A stretch of DNA of 64,000 nt from an uncultured Chitinophaga sp. GTDB taxonomy: Bacteria; Bacteroidota; Bacteroidia; Chitinophagales; Chitinophagaceae. A program made the translations under genes and the position numbers. Below the pieces are notes generated by a model. The model was not told where the DNA came from. It saw only the letters and a list, made by a program, of their open reading frames with translations, and ran no database searches. The stretch covers positions 62,001 to 126,000 of the forward strand of contig NZ_CALEJS010000026.1 in the NCBI RefSeq assembly GCF_937898475.1, read 5' to 3'. Of this stretch, positions 9,974 through 17,918 are shown piece by piece (positions within the stretch are counted from its first letter, which is position 1; the number at the start of each line of letters is the position of its first letter).

Positions 9974-10642
9974 TTAATTGTATGCTATCTTAAAAATATA
10001 GATCTCTTCCATCAGGTTCTTCATACTATGTACGCGGTGCAGTGTACATCCATTCCTAGCTGCAAGTTCTTGTATCATGGCTTCGTCACATCCGTCGCTC
10101 AGTGTCATTAAGACCTGCGACTGCTCATGTATGTAAGACGACAATGCCCGGAAAAGGCGGTCAAAGTACTCGCCATGCTCTCCACAGTACCAGGCGTGTT
10201 CTGCAAAGGTTTTCGGTTGTTTTTTATAGTAGGGCGGATTGATGGCGATAATATCAAATGTTCTCGGAGAGACGTTATTGAACAGGTCTGAATGTATGAT
10301 CTCAGCCAGCTTTGCGGTATTAACCGCATTGTTCTTTTCCAGGTAGGAAATCGCTATCGGGTTAATGTCTGTAGCGGTCACTTTGGCTCCTTTCTTTGCG
10401 GCAAAGAAGGAAATAAGCCCGCTTCCGGCACCTAGTTCCAGGAATGATTGCTGGTTTAGCGCAAGCCCGTCAATATAACGGATCAGGTATTTGGTACTGA
10501 AGAAGAAAGCAGGGTGAAACACCTCCGGGGGAATCAACAGGTGTATACCCTTAAAATGATATGTCCTTGTCTTGGAGAGGTATTTCACCAACAGGGGCTT
10601 GTAGAAACGGCTTACCAGGTATTTTATAACTTTCTTTTTCAT
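9974..10642 (-). CDS. SAM-dependent methyltransferase of the NPPY type
   Basis: A 222-residue methyltransferase. Motif I is LELGAGSGLISFFAAKKG, the acidic loop is TATDINPIAI, and motif IV is INPPYYKKQP. The NPPY tetrad is typical of enzymes that methylate amide or exocyclic nitrogens (PrmC, RsmC and RNA or DNA N-methylases). It is shorter than PrmC and lacks its N-terminal domain. It follows a glycosyltransferase by 13 bp on the same strand and may be co-transcribed with it. The substrate is not predictable. Confidence 0.8.
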   Translation of the reverse strand: MKKKVIKYLVSRFYKPLLVKYLSKTRTYHFKGIHLLIPPEVFHPAFFFSTKYLIRYIDGLALNQQSFLELGAGSGLISFFAAKKGAKVTATDINPIAISYLEKNNAVNTAKLAEIIHSDLFNNVSPRTFDIIAINPPYYKKQPKTFAEHAWYCGEHGEYFDRLFRALSSYIHEQSQVLMTLSDGCDEAMIQELAARNGCTLHRVHSMKNLMEEIYIFKIAYN

Positions 10643-10655
10643 ATCCAGGTATATA

Positions 10656-11747
10656 TTACGCTAAATTATCTGAGAGGGTTGCCTCACTGTAGCCAAATAA
10701 CTGTAGAAAAGCCCGCGCACTATCCTGCATATCATAGGGTAATACCGGCACCCGCTCTTCTAAAGGCTGTTGCAGCAGTTCCAGGGTTTTCCTGATCATA
10801 GCCTCCTTGTCGGGTACGATATGCCAGTTGGGGATATCCGCATCCATTGGTCTGCAGAAACTGATTACCTGGGCGCCTGCATACAGGGCTTCTATCATAA
10901 CGCCACCAAAACCCTCGTAGGCGGAGGTATGCAGCAGTATGCGGCTCCGCTGCATCAATTCCAATGCTGCCTGATGAGATACTTCGCCATATAAATGTAC
11001 ATTATTCTGCAAACCTAGCTTTTCTACCAGTGACTTGATATTTTCTGCTTCAATACCTTTACCGCAATGGGCAACCCTGATGCCCGGATAATATTGTTTC
11101 ACTGCACTGATCACCTCAATGAAAATGTGGTATTGCTTTAAGGGGATGAGGTTACCTACGCCTATAATGTCAATGTCTATTATCCCTGCAGCTTCTGGGA
11201 AACTGCGGGTATTGATGCCATTAGGTATAACATGCCGGGGCCTAATATGGTGGCTCCTGTAAAATTCCCTTACCTGAAAATCCGACATGGCGACCAGAGA
11301 TTCGGCATCAGGCCGAATAAATCGTACCAGCTTGTTGCTTGCACTTGCATCCTGCCCGAGTATCCAGGTGAAATGTTTTATATTGTAGAAACTGCAGAAA
11401 TACTTTCCTACCAGTGCGGCTTCGGTGCAGAAGCAACTGATCATGCCGGTTACTTCATTGGTCTTTGTAAGCATTTTTAGCCGCCGCCAAACATTGCCCC
11501 AGGACCATAATAACCTGAGCTTTCTCGGAGGTGTCTTTTCTCCAAGGCAGATCACCGTATTATTATGCCATTGGTAGGTAGCGGTAAAAAAAGGATAATG
11601 GAAGGCCAAGACCGTTACGTTCAATGCAGGTGCTACCTGGTTGATCGACTTGATCATCATTTGTATGGCGGGCAGGCAGGTGGTATCCGCTTCATTTTCT
11701 GCAAAGCCGGGAGTAAGAATGACAAGTGTTTTCCGGGAATTATTCAT
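10656..11747 (-). CDS. Glycosyltransferase family 4 (GT-B fold)
   Basis: A 363-residue GT4-type enzyme, taking the ATG at 11747 (MNNSRKTLVILTPGF) where the first beta strand begins. An in-frame ATG 117 bp upstream adds a stretch without domain character. The donor domain shows IDIIGVGNLIPLKQYHIFIEVI and LLHTSAYEGFGGVMIEALYAG with the E-x7-E loop. It is upstream of the NPPY methyltransferase in the same direction, 13 bp apart. Together with the GT4 at 8.9 kb this suggests assembly of a small glycan or glycolipid, although no flippase, polymerase or sugar-nucleotide gene is present. Confidence 0.85.
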   Translation of the reverse strand: MNNSRKTLVILTPGFAENEADTTCLPAIQMMIKSINQVAPALNVTVLAFHYPFFTATYQWHNNTVICLGEKTPPRKLRLLWSWGNVWRRLKMLTKTNEVTGMISCFCTEAALVGKYFCSFYNIKHFTWILGQDASASNKLVRFIRPDAESLVAMSDFQVREFYRSHHIRPRHVIPNGINTRSFPEAAGIIDIDIIGVGNLIPLKQYHIFIEVISAVKQYYPGIRVAHCGKGIEAENIKSLVEKLGLQNNVHLYGEVSHQAALELMQRSRILLHTSAYEGFGGVMIEALYAGAQVISFCRPMDADIPNWHIVPDKEAMIRKTLELLQQPLEERVPVLPYDMQDSARAFLQLFGYSEATLSDNLA

Positions 11748-11788
11748 TGGTCGACGGAAATCGTGGTTTGGCGAAAAGTAAGAAACAA

Positions 11789-11819
11789 TTTGGATTATTT
11801 GAAAGAAAGGTAATATTTG
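11789..11819 (+). promoter_or_regulatory. Candidate Bacteroidota-type promoter for the fibre-like gene
   Basis: TTTG at 11789-11792 is followed after 18 bp by TAATATTTG (11811-11819), an imperfect match to the -7 consensus TAnnTTTG with one extra base. The spacing suits a -33/-7 pair and would place a transcript start about 60 bp before the ATG at 11889. The match is weak. Confidence 0.3.
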
Positions 11820-11888
11820 CAGACAGAGAGTTTTAACCCACTTTACTTCATTTCTTATTTCCAATACACTTTCCTAAATGATCCCACT

Positions 11889-12779
11889 ATGATTAAGAAC
11901 AATGCCTTTGCTCCTTATCTGCCTGCTTTTTTTCTTCAGAACAGATCCATTGCTCAACAGGTTGCTTTTGATAATCTGAATGCTAATTCCGGTTCAAATA
12001 AAAGCATTGTCTGGACTACGTCCACCTTACAGAATGGTTTCGGGCATAAGATTTATGGTTTTGACCCTGGCAGCAGGACGGATCTCCGGATTGCCGGTCG
12101 TAATAATTCCAGTACATGGATGGATCTGATGGCCATCACCTCAACAGGTAATATCGGCATAGGTACCACTGAGCCTGGCAGCCGCCTGGTAGTAATGGAA
12201 AGACAACGTATGCTCTCCGGTTTAACGATTGGGGCAAACGAGGATGGACCAGCGGCGTTTAAGGTAGATAATCAGCCGCTTGATACAAAAGTCCGGCAAA
12301 TTACCGCAAATGTGAACCGTTGGAGGGTTGTAACTTCCTCCGACGACTATGGCGCAGCACAGGAGGCATTCGGAATCTATCGATCCGGTATCAATGTGAC
12401 CACTGTCTTATTCCCAAATGGTAATGTAGGTATTGGTACTATTACAGATACCAAGGGCTATAAACTCGCGGTAAATGGATCTGCCGTTTTTACCCGTGCG
12501 GTTGTGAAGCAATTTGGCAATTGGCCTGACTTTGTGTTAGAAAAGAACTACAATCTGCTACCTTTAATGGAATTGGAGAAATATGTAAGCAGGCATAAAC
12601 ACTTGCCAGACATGCCATCAGCTGCAGAGGTTGAAAAGGGTAGACTGGATTTGGGAGAGATGAACAGAAAACTCCTGCAGAAGGTGGAAGAGCTTACCTT
12701 GTACCTGGTGGACGTGAAAAAAGAGAATGACCAGCTGAGACAGCGTATAGAAAAACTGGAAGCAACTGCCCACCAGTAA
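11889..12779 (+). CDS. Fibre-like exported protein with GIGT motifs and C-terminal coiled coil; signal peptide apparently out of frame
   Basis: A 296-residue protein of a kind common in Chitinophaga-like genomes. It has tail-fibre-like beta repeats NIGIGTTEPGSRLVV and NVGIGTITDTKGYKLAVNG, then a conserved C-terminal block (LMELEKYVSRHKHLPDMPSA, residues about 225-255) and a closing coiled coil (LLQKVEELTLYLVDVKKEN). Such proteins are expected at the cell surface, yet the in-frame N-terminus MIKNNAFAPYLPAFFLQNRS is a poor signal peptide. The +1 frame from the ATG at 11902 reads MPLLLICLLFFF, a good one; one extra T in the T7 run at 11927-11933 would join it to the IAQQVAFDN region. No phage genes are near. 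The real start and function are uncertain. Confidence 0.65.
   Translation: MIKNNAFAPYLPAFFLQNRSIAQQVAFDNLNANSGSNKSIVWTTSTLQNGFGHKIYGFDPGSRTDLRIAGRNNSSTWMDLMAITSTGNIGIGTTEPGSRLVVMERQRMLSGLTIGANEDGPAAFKVDNQPLDTKVRQITANVNRWRVVTSSDDYGAAQEAFGIYRSGINVTTVLFPNGNVGIGTITDTKGYKLAVNGSAVFTRAVVKQFGNWPDFVLEKNYNLLPLMELEKYVSRHKHLPDMPSAAEVEKGRLDLGEMNRKLLQKVEELTLYLVDVKKENDQLRQRIEKLEATAHQ
11902..11933 (+). other. Alternative-frame signal peptide start and T7 slippage tract
   Basis: The ATG at 11902-11904 opens a short frame encoding MPLLLICLLFFF that runs into seven T residues (11927-11933). Adding one T fuses it in frame to the downstream fibre-like protein and makes a standard signal peptide ending near IAQQ. 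This is either a base-call error, a slippage-prone switch, or a recent frameshift. Confidence 0.5.
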
Positions 12780-12784
12780 TAATT

Positions 12785-13147
12785 CTAAAGAAACAATACC
12801 AATAGCAACGCCACAATAGCCGGCATCGCCTGCTTCATGAATATCGATTTTGAGGCGGTAACTGCTCCGTAAACGCCCGCTATAATTATACAGCTCAGGA
12901 AGAATACAGCCACATTTCCAGCCCAGTTAACATCTCTAATGAACAGGGACCAAATCAGTCCGGCTGCCAGGAACCCGTTATACAAGCCCTGGTTGGCTGC
13001 CAGTGCCTTGGTGGGCTCAAACAGGTGGTCGGGAAAAGAGCGGAATGTTTTTTTGCCGGCGGTTGTCCAGGCAAACATTTCTATCCATAATATATACAGG
13101 TGCTCAATAGCCACAAGCAATACGAAGATCTTGGCAATAAGGGACAT
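12785..13147 (-). CDS. DUF1304 integral membrane protein
   Basis: A 120-residue protein with four predicted membrane helices (IAKIFVLLVAIEHLYILWIE, LYNGFLAAGLIWSLFI, AVFFLSCIIIAGVYGAV, AIVALLLVLFL). The pattern EHLYILWIEMF, AANQGLYNGFLAAGL and VYGAVT is that of DUF1304, a family of about 120 residues with no known biochemical role. It converges on the fibre-like gene with 5 bp between stops and is divergent from the Rieske fusion gene. Confidence 0.85.
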   Translation of the reverse strand: MSLIAKIFVLLVAIEHLYILWIEMFAWTTAGKKTFRSFPDHLFEPTKALAANQGLYNGFLAAGLIWSLFIRDVNWAGNVAVFFLSCIIIAGVYGAVTASKSIFMKQAMPAIVALLLVLFL

Positions 13148-13243
13148 GGATAAGGATGGTTTATGGTGATCACTAAAATTAAGGCTTTTGCGCCAATCAG
13201 GTAAAGTTTTTGATACAGATCAGCCAGAGTAAACCTGAACTGT

Positions 13244-14029
13244 ATGAAAAGTACCGCACACATAAAGGGCCATCCCCTGCACCCCATCGCTATTGCACTT
13301 CCCATCGGTTTCTTCATTGGAACGCTCGTCTTTGATTTACTGGCGCTTGTAAATAACAGTACTGACCTGGCCTTTGTAGCTTATTGCTCACAGATAGCCG
13401 GCGTGGTAAGCGCACTACTGGCAGCCGTACCGGGTATAATTGACTACCTCTACACCGTGCCACCCCAAAGTTCGGCTAAGCAACGGGCTACAAGGCATGG
13501 GCTGCTGAATGTGCTCAACGTTGTGATCTTTCTGGCGGCCTGGCTGATGAAAGAAGACCGGGTTCTGCCGTCTTTTGCAATAGTGTTGATGGAAATAGCC
13601 GGGATCGTGATATTAAGTGTAGCCGGATGGATGGGCGGTACGCTGGTGTACCGTAACCAGATAGGAGTGGACATCCGCTATGCCGGCGCAGGTAAATGGA
13701 AAGAATTGCATATAGACGGTCATCAGCAACGTGTGCAGGTAGCCACTGCCGGTGAGCTGCAAACAAACCAGATGAAGCTTGTGCATGTAGATGATAGACG
13801 TATTGTGATAGGCAGAACAGAAAAAGGCTTCGTGGCTTTTGACGACCGTTGTACCCACAAAGGCGGATCACTGGCTGGTGGCGCAATGATGTGCGGTACG
13901 GTTCAGTGCCCCTGGCATGGATCGCAGTTTGACACAGAAAGCGGACAGGTAAATGCCGGTCCCGCCAAAACCGGGATAACCATTTACCGGGTCTCAGAAG
14001 ATAACGGGATAGTCTATCTTATATTGTAA
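13244..14029 (+). CDS. DUF2231 membrane domain fused to a Rieske [2Fe-2S] domain
   Basis: A 261-residue fusion. Residues 1-140 hold four membrane helices and the DUF2231 signature IKGHPLHPIAIALPIGFFIG, with paired His residues that may bind haem. Residues about 165-261 form a Rieske domain with both cluster loops: CTH (Cys203, His205) and CPWH (Cys222, His225), i.e. CTHKGGSLAGG and QCPWHGSQFD. The C-terminal VSEDNGIVYLIL closes the fold. The arrangement suggests a membrane-tethered electron-transfer protein. The partner is unknown and no oxidase genes lie beside it. It converges on a lipoprotein gene, 4 bp apart. Confidence 0.87.
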   Translation: MKSTAHIKGHPLHPIAIALPIGFFIGTLVFDLLALVNNSTDLAFVAYCSQIAGVVSALLAAVPGIIDYLYTVPPQSSAKQRATRHGLLNVLNVVIFLAAWLMKEDRVLPSFAIVLMEIAGIVILSVAGWMGGTLVYRNQIGVDIRYAGAGKWKELHIDGHQQRVQVATAGELQTNQMKLVHVDDRRIVIGRTEKGFVAFDDRCTHKGGSLAGGAMMCGTVQCPWHGSQFDTESGQVNAGPAKTGITIYRVSEDNGIVYLIL

Positions 14030-14033
14030 CAGA

Positions 14034-14537
14034 TCATTGCTGTTGTGTAGGCCGGGCCACAGTATGCAGAAAAGATTCCCCTTCCAGCAATATCCCCAGT
14101 CCATCCTCTTCCGGGCGCTGGTACCTTATACCTTTTATTGCTCCATCCTTTATCGTTACGATCATCGGGTAAATATCCTTTTCTTTTTCAGGATACCTGA
14201 TCACGTTTCCACTATCCACCAGTACTTTGCTGCTGCTCATTACCTCACTGCCTAATTTTATCCTTAACAGCTTCAGGGATTGCACCCGGGTGAAAATATA
14301 CTTCACATCCCGGGCAGAAGTATAATGCCTTTTCACAAAATCTTCCGCCGTACTGATACATCCCTCACATCCCTGGTTAGGAATGATCACATAATGCCCT
14401 GTCGGCAATACGTGCTCATCCACTGTCTGCAATGCCTGCAACAGCTCTTTGTGTGGCGGATTACATGCAAATAGTGATAATAATAATAATAGATTACAAC
14501 ACCTTTTTAATGTGTTTACAGCATATAGGATTTTCAT
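14034..14537 (-). CDS. Small lipoprotein with a CxxC motif
   Basis: A 167-residue protein. The N-terminus has a hydrophobic stretch ending LLLLLSLFAC, a lipobox with Cys25. The segment HYVIIPNQGCEGCISTAEDFV (Cys57, Cys60) sits where thioredoxin-like proteins keep their redox pair after a first beta strand, and SSSKVLVDSGNVI resembles a later strand. It may be a short thioredoxin-like envelope protein, but the fold is not certain. Upstream sequence is shared with the divergent LytS-type kinase gene. Confidence 0.65.
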   Translation of the reverse strand: MKILYAVNTLKRCCNLLLLLSLFACNPPHKELLQALQTVDEHVLPTGHYVIIPNQGCEGCISTAEDFVKRHYTSARDVKYIFTRVQSLKLLRIKLGSEVMSSSKVLVDSGNVIRYPEKEKDIYPMIVTIKDGAIKGIRYQRPEEDGLGILLEGESFLHTVARPTQQQ

Positions 14538-14679
14538 TTCAATGGTCTTTGGGTATGGAAATAACAGGGTTTATTCATTTCAATATACTGTTTTTCCCGG
14601 AATCAGGAGGAGGGAATGCATTATGTCACCCTAAAACTGCAATTGGTCAATGTAAATGTGTTTAAACAAGGGCAACAGC

Positions 14680-14687
14680 TAAGTTTG
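14680..14687 (+). promoter_or_regulatory. Candidate -7 element upstream of the LytS-type kinase
   Basis: TAAGTTTG matches the Bacteroidota -7 consensus TAnnTTTG exactly and lies 73 bp before the ATG at 14761. No convincing TTTG is found at the -33 distance, so the call is tentative. Confidence 0.3.
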
Positions 14688-14760
14688 TGGAGAGAATAAC
14701 GATCATGCAGCGTACTATAAGACCACGAAAGATTTGCGATCTTTGTTTAACTTGAACATT

Positions 14761-15786
14761 ATGTTTACAAACCGGTGGCGATATTTTTTCCCTGCAGTAT
14801 ATGGGCTTTGCGTGTACATCAGTATTCGCCTGGTAACAGATGTCATCATAGGCAGCCGGTTTTGGTTGCGCCCATGGAAATTAAATGCTATAGAGATCGT
14901 TGGTTCGGTAGTGGTAGGCTATATCACGGTAGCAGCCATGCACTGGATGTTGAAACGGAACCTGCAGCGTTATCAACCACCGATGCGTATGGGCAAGGTC
15001 ATGAAGGAGTTTGCAGACGTAACGCTTTGTACGGAGCTCATTTGTACAGCCACCGTTATCCCCCTGACAACTTTTACTGACGATGGCCTGCAGTGGTTTG
15101 ATGTTGTCAATATTTACATGATACCGGCACTGTATAGCCTGTTATATTATGCACTTATCCGGGGTAATGCTTTTCTTAGAAAAAGCTATGAACAGCAGCT
15201 GCAGATAGAGAAGATCAGCAATGACCAGCTGCAGACAGAACTGCGATTCCTAAAAGCTCAGTATCATCCGCATTTCCTGTTCAACGCACTTAATACGGTA
15301 TACTTTCAGATGGATGAAGATGTGAACAGGGCCAAGCAGACTATAGAAGAATTGTCAGAGCTGTTGCGTTACCAGCTATATGATCAGCAGCAAACGGTAA
15401 GCATAAAGCAGGAGCTGCAATACCTGCAGTCCTTTATCAACCTGCAACGCATCCGTATGAATGATCATCTTTCGCTCAGCGTCCATTTTGATGAAGCGTT
15501 GAACGGTCAGCAGCTATACCCGCTACTCCTGCTGCCGCTGGTGGAAAATGCCTTTAAATATGCAGGCGGCGAGTACTGGATCCGTATTGCAGCCACCTTG
15601 GATGAGGGTAAACTCCGCTTCCATGTCAGCAATGCCAGGCCCGTTATTACCTCCCAGAGAAAGGCAGGAGGCATTGGCCTTGAGAACCTGAAAAGAAGAT
15701 TAGCTTTGCTGTATCCCGGCAGGCATAAGTTGCATATTACTGATGAGGAACACAGCTTTACTGCCGAACTTTCTATTCAGATCTGA
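14761..15786 (+). CDS. LytS/YehU-type sensor histidine kinase
   Basis: A 341-residue membrane kinase; the ATG at 14761 was chosen over a TTG 27 bp upstream. Residues about 10-140 form four membrane helices. A short coiled coil (EQQLQIEKISNDQLQTELRFLKAQ) leads into the His_kinase motif YHPHFLFNALNTV, with His171 as the likely phospho-acceptor. The ATPase part shows PLVENAFKYAGG and GGIGLENLKRRLALLYPG. It senses an unknown signal and should phosphorylate the LytTR regulator 15 bp downstream. Confidence 0.92.
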   Translation: MFTNRWRYFFPAVYGLCVYISIRLVTDVIIGSRFWLRPWKLNAIEIVGSVVVGYITVAAMHWMLKRNLQRYQPPMRMGKVMKEFADVTLCTELICTATVIPLTTFTDDGLQWFDVVNIYMIPALYSLLYYALIRGNAFLRKSYEQQLQIEKISNDQLQTELRFLKAQYHPHFLFNALNTVYFQMDEDVNRAKQTIEELSELLRYQLYDQQQTVSIKQELQYLQSFINLQRIRMNDHLSLSVHFDEALNGQQLYPLLLLPLVENAFKYAGGEYWIRIAATLDEGKLRFHVSNARPVITSQRKAGGIGLENLKRRLALLYPGRHKLHITDEEHSFTAELSIQI

Positions 15787-15801
15787 TCAAATGGTAATAC
15801 T

Positions 15802-16503
15802 ATGAAGATTAAGTGCGTCATAACCGATGATGAACCTGTGGCCCGTAAAGGCATGAAAGGCTATGTGGAGAAAGTTGATTTCCTGGAGCTGGTAGGCGTC
15901 TGTGAAGATGCAGTAGCATTGAATAACCTGCTCCGCGAGAAGGAAGTCCATCTCCTGTTCCTGGATATTGAAATGCCTTATATCAACGGACTGGAATTGT
16001 TGCAGAGCCTTCCTCATCCGCCAAAGGTGATCTTTACCACCGCATATGAGCAATATGCGCTGAAAGGCTTTGAGCTGGAGGCAGTGGATTACCTGCTGAA
16101 GCCCATCTCTTTTGAGCGTTTCCTGAAGGCAGTGAACAGGGCTTACGAGTTTTTCAAAACAACACCGCAACCTGTGGCAGATTACCTTTTTGTTAAAACG
16201 AACGACAAACTGGTAAAGGTGAACTGGAAAGATATTGTCTATATAGAATCGCTGGAGAACTATGTAAGTATCTATACCGCCCAAACCCGTTATATTGCTC
16301 ACATTACGCTCAAGTCAGTGATCGAAAGCATCACCGATCCCGGCTTCATTCAAACGCATAAATCCTTTGTAGTAAATGCAGCCAAAATAACCGGTATTGA
16401 AGGAAACGTGATAGAGCTGGGCAAAGTTCAGGTACCCATTTCGAGGAGTATGAAAGAAACGGTAATGGAAAAGATTGTGAATAACAGACTGCTGAAACGG
16501 TAG
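15802..16503 (+). CDS. LytR/AlgR-type response regulator (receiver + LytTR)
   Basis: A 233-residue regulator. The receiver domain has the acidic pair in ITDDEPVAR, the phospho-acceptor Asp55 in LLFLDIEMP, a TTAYEQYALKGFE switch region and Lys in DYLLKPI. Residues about 130-230 are a LytTR DNA-binding domain (YIESLENYVSIYT, THKSFVVNAAKI, VPISRSMKE). It forms an operon with the kinase before it. The target promoters are not apparent in the window. Confidence 0.93.
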   Translation: MKIKCVITDDEPVARKGMKGYVEKVDFLELVGVCEDAVALNNLLREKEVHLLFLDIEMPYINGLELLQSLPHPPKVIFTTAYEQYALKGFELEAVDYLLKPISFERFLKAVNRAYEFFKTTPQPVADYLFVKTNDKLVKVNWKDIVYIESLENYVSIYTAQTRYIAHITLKSVIESITDPGFIQTHKSFVVNAAKITGIEGNVIELGKVQVPISRSMKETVMEKIVNNRLLKR

Positions 16504-17175
16504 TTAACCTTTTTCAGCCACAATTATGATCCGTTCTTTTTCCAGCATCATGCCCATAATGCTCATGGTTTCCTCTTTTTCTTCTGCCGTCTCAAGAATG
16601 TGGAAGCCGGCTTTTTCCAGCTGAACAATGGCGGCAGGTGCATTGTACAACCTGAACCCGTATTGTGTGAAAGGGAGCTGCTCCATAAACGTCCGGCTTC
16701 GAATGCCAATGCTTAAATGGCCGCCTGCTTTAAGTACCCGGTGTATTTCCCGCAATTGTACCTGGGGATCCTCCCAGAAGTAAAGGGTATTCACCGTAAA
16801 CACTTTGTCAAAGAACTGGTCTGCATAAGGCAGCTCAAGTCCGTTAACCCGGGTAAAGTGTGCGATGCCTTCAGCCGCCAGCGCTTTGTTCATTTCCTGT
16901 GCGATCTGTACCATGGTGTCAGAAATATCTGCACCGTAATACCGGAGGCCGGCCGCGCGGGACAGTACATAGGGCACATAGCCGCCATTGCCAAAGCCTA
17001 TTTCCAGTATCGTATCCTGGTCACGGCAGCCCAGCAGGTCAATAGTGCGTTGTATCATGGCCCCGTTATTTACATGCATGTTGCCGGCTACTTTCAGGCC
17101 ATCTTCGCCTTCCGGATGGCTTAACTGGCTGGCAATGTCCCGGGCATCCAAATGGTGCGTATTATTGTCGCTCAT
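16504..17175 (-). CDS. Class I SAM-dependent methyltransferase
   Basis: A 223-residue methyltransferase of the UbiE/small-molecule type. Motif I is ILEIGFGNGGYVPYVL, then YYGADISDTMVQIAQEM, then FFDKVFTVNTLYFWEDP, and VLKAGGHLSIGIRS, in the order expected for Methyltransf_11. It has no obvious operon partner: it converges exactly on the LytTR gene end and lies 59 bp downstream of a DUF3823 gene, with a terminator between. The substrate is unknown. Confidence 0.85.
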   Translation of the reverse strand: MSDNNTHHLDARDIASQLSHPEGEDGLKVAGNMHVNNGAMIQRTIDLLGCRDQDTILEIGFGNGGYVPYVLSRAAGLRYYGADISDTMVQIAQEMNKALAAEGIAHFTRVNGLELPYADQFFDKVFTVNTLYFWEDPQVQLREIHRVLKAGGHLSIGIRSRTFMEQLPFTQYGFRLYNAPAAIVQLEKAGFHILETAEEKEETMSIMGMMLEKERIIIVAEKG

Positions 17176-17192
17176 AGTACCCTGTTTTTTTC

Positions 17193-17221
17193 AAAAAGGG
17201 CCGGGCAATAGCGCCCGGCCC
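17193..17221 (-). terminator. Rho-independent terminator of the SusC/SusD/DUF3823 operon
   Basis: The arms GGGCCGGGC (17198-17206) and GCCCGGCCC (17213-17221) form a 9-bp stem with a 6-base loop. Read leftward it is followed by five U residues (A tract at 17193-17197). It lies 13 bp after the DUF3823 stop. Confidence 0.88.
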
Positions 17222-17234
17222 ATTGACGTGATAA

Positions 17235-17915
17235 TTATTTTGTTGCTATTTTTTGCGGTACGGTATAAATCAGCTCTGCCACACCGGCGGTTTTTGCACC
17301 GATCCGCGCGTAGAGATAACCTTTCGCTATGAGAGATGGTGGAACACTTACGCTAAGTGTAATGGGCGCCGTAATATCCGTTATCTCCGATGCAGGTTTA
17401 GAAACAGCCGCCACGCTGTTTACCTGGTCTACAATAGTGGTTGTTCCCACGTAAAGTGTAACAGCATCCAGCGGCAGGCTGTTATTCACCTGCTGGAGGG
17501 TAAAGGTGGCAGTAAGTGTAGTGCCATTCTGTGTCAGGGATGCGCCGTTGATCATGAAATAAGGTGTTACCGGCACATCTATTTCCGTAGTACCGTTGAC
17601 GTTAACGTCGATGGTGTCGCTGTTATTTACCCAGGGACCATTCCCTCTTAGCAGTACCAGTTTGTATTTGCCATCATAAACAGATGCAGAAAAAGTACCT
17701 TCCTGTGCCAGGTATATGGGTATCTTGGTGCTCAGCTCAAATCCCGGCTGCCATAATTCCAGCTGTACGCCATTAGAACGCAGGCCAATAGGCCGTTTAT
17801 CGTAACTTACCTGTCCTTTTAGCACAGAGGAAGGCGCCTGGTAGTTATCTTTTTTGCATCCTGCAAAGCCGGCTGCGGCTATTGCCAGGAAGATTATAAA
17901 ATGTTGCATAGTCAT
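17235..17915 (-). CDS. DUF3823-type lipoprotein, accessory to SusC/SusD
   Basis: A 226-residue lipoprotein with a lipobox at GFAGC (Cys20). Two beta-sandwich halves follow: a carboxypeptidase-regulatory-like domain (SSVLKGQVSYDKRPIGLRSNG, DGKYKLVLLRGNGPW) and a second domain (LTATFTLQQVNNSLPLDAVTLYVG). This is the DUF3823 pattern, almost always encoded after a SusD gene and thought to be a surface glycan-binding component. It is last in the operon, 3 bp after SusD and 13 bp before the terminator hairpin. Confidence 0.85.
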   Translation of the reverse strand: MTMQHFIIFLAIAAAGFAGCKKDNYQAPSSVLKGQVSYDKRPIGLRSNGVQLELWQPGFELSTKIPIYLAQEGTFSASVYDGKYKLVLLRGNGPWVNNSDTIDVNVNGTTEIDVPVTPYFMINGASLTQNGTTLTATFTLQQVNNSLPLDAVTLYVGTTTIVDQVNSVAAVSKPASEITDITAPITLSVSVPPSLIAKGYLYARIGAKTAGVAELIYTVPQKIATK

Positions 17916-17918
17916 GGA

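Noticed and set aside
11889..12779. The fibre-like protein as part of a prophage.
   Set aside because: No capsid, terminase, integrase or lysis genes are near; such GIGT proteins are common as chromosomal single genes in this group.
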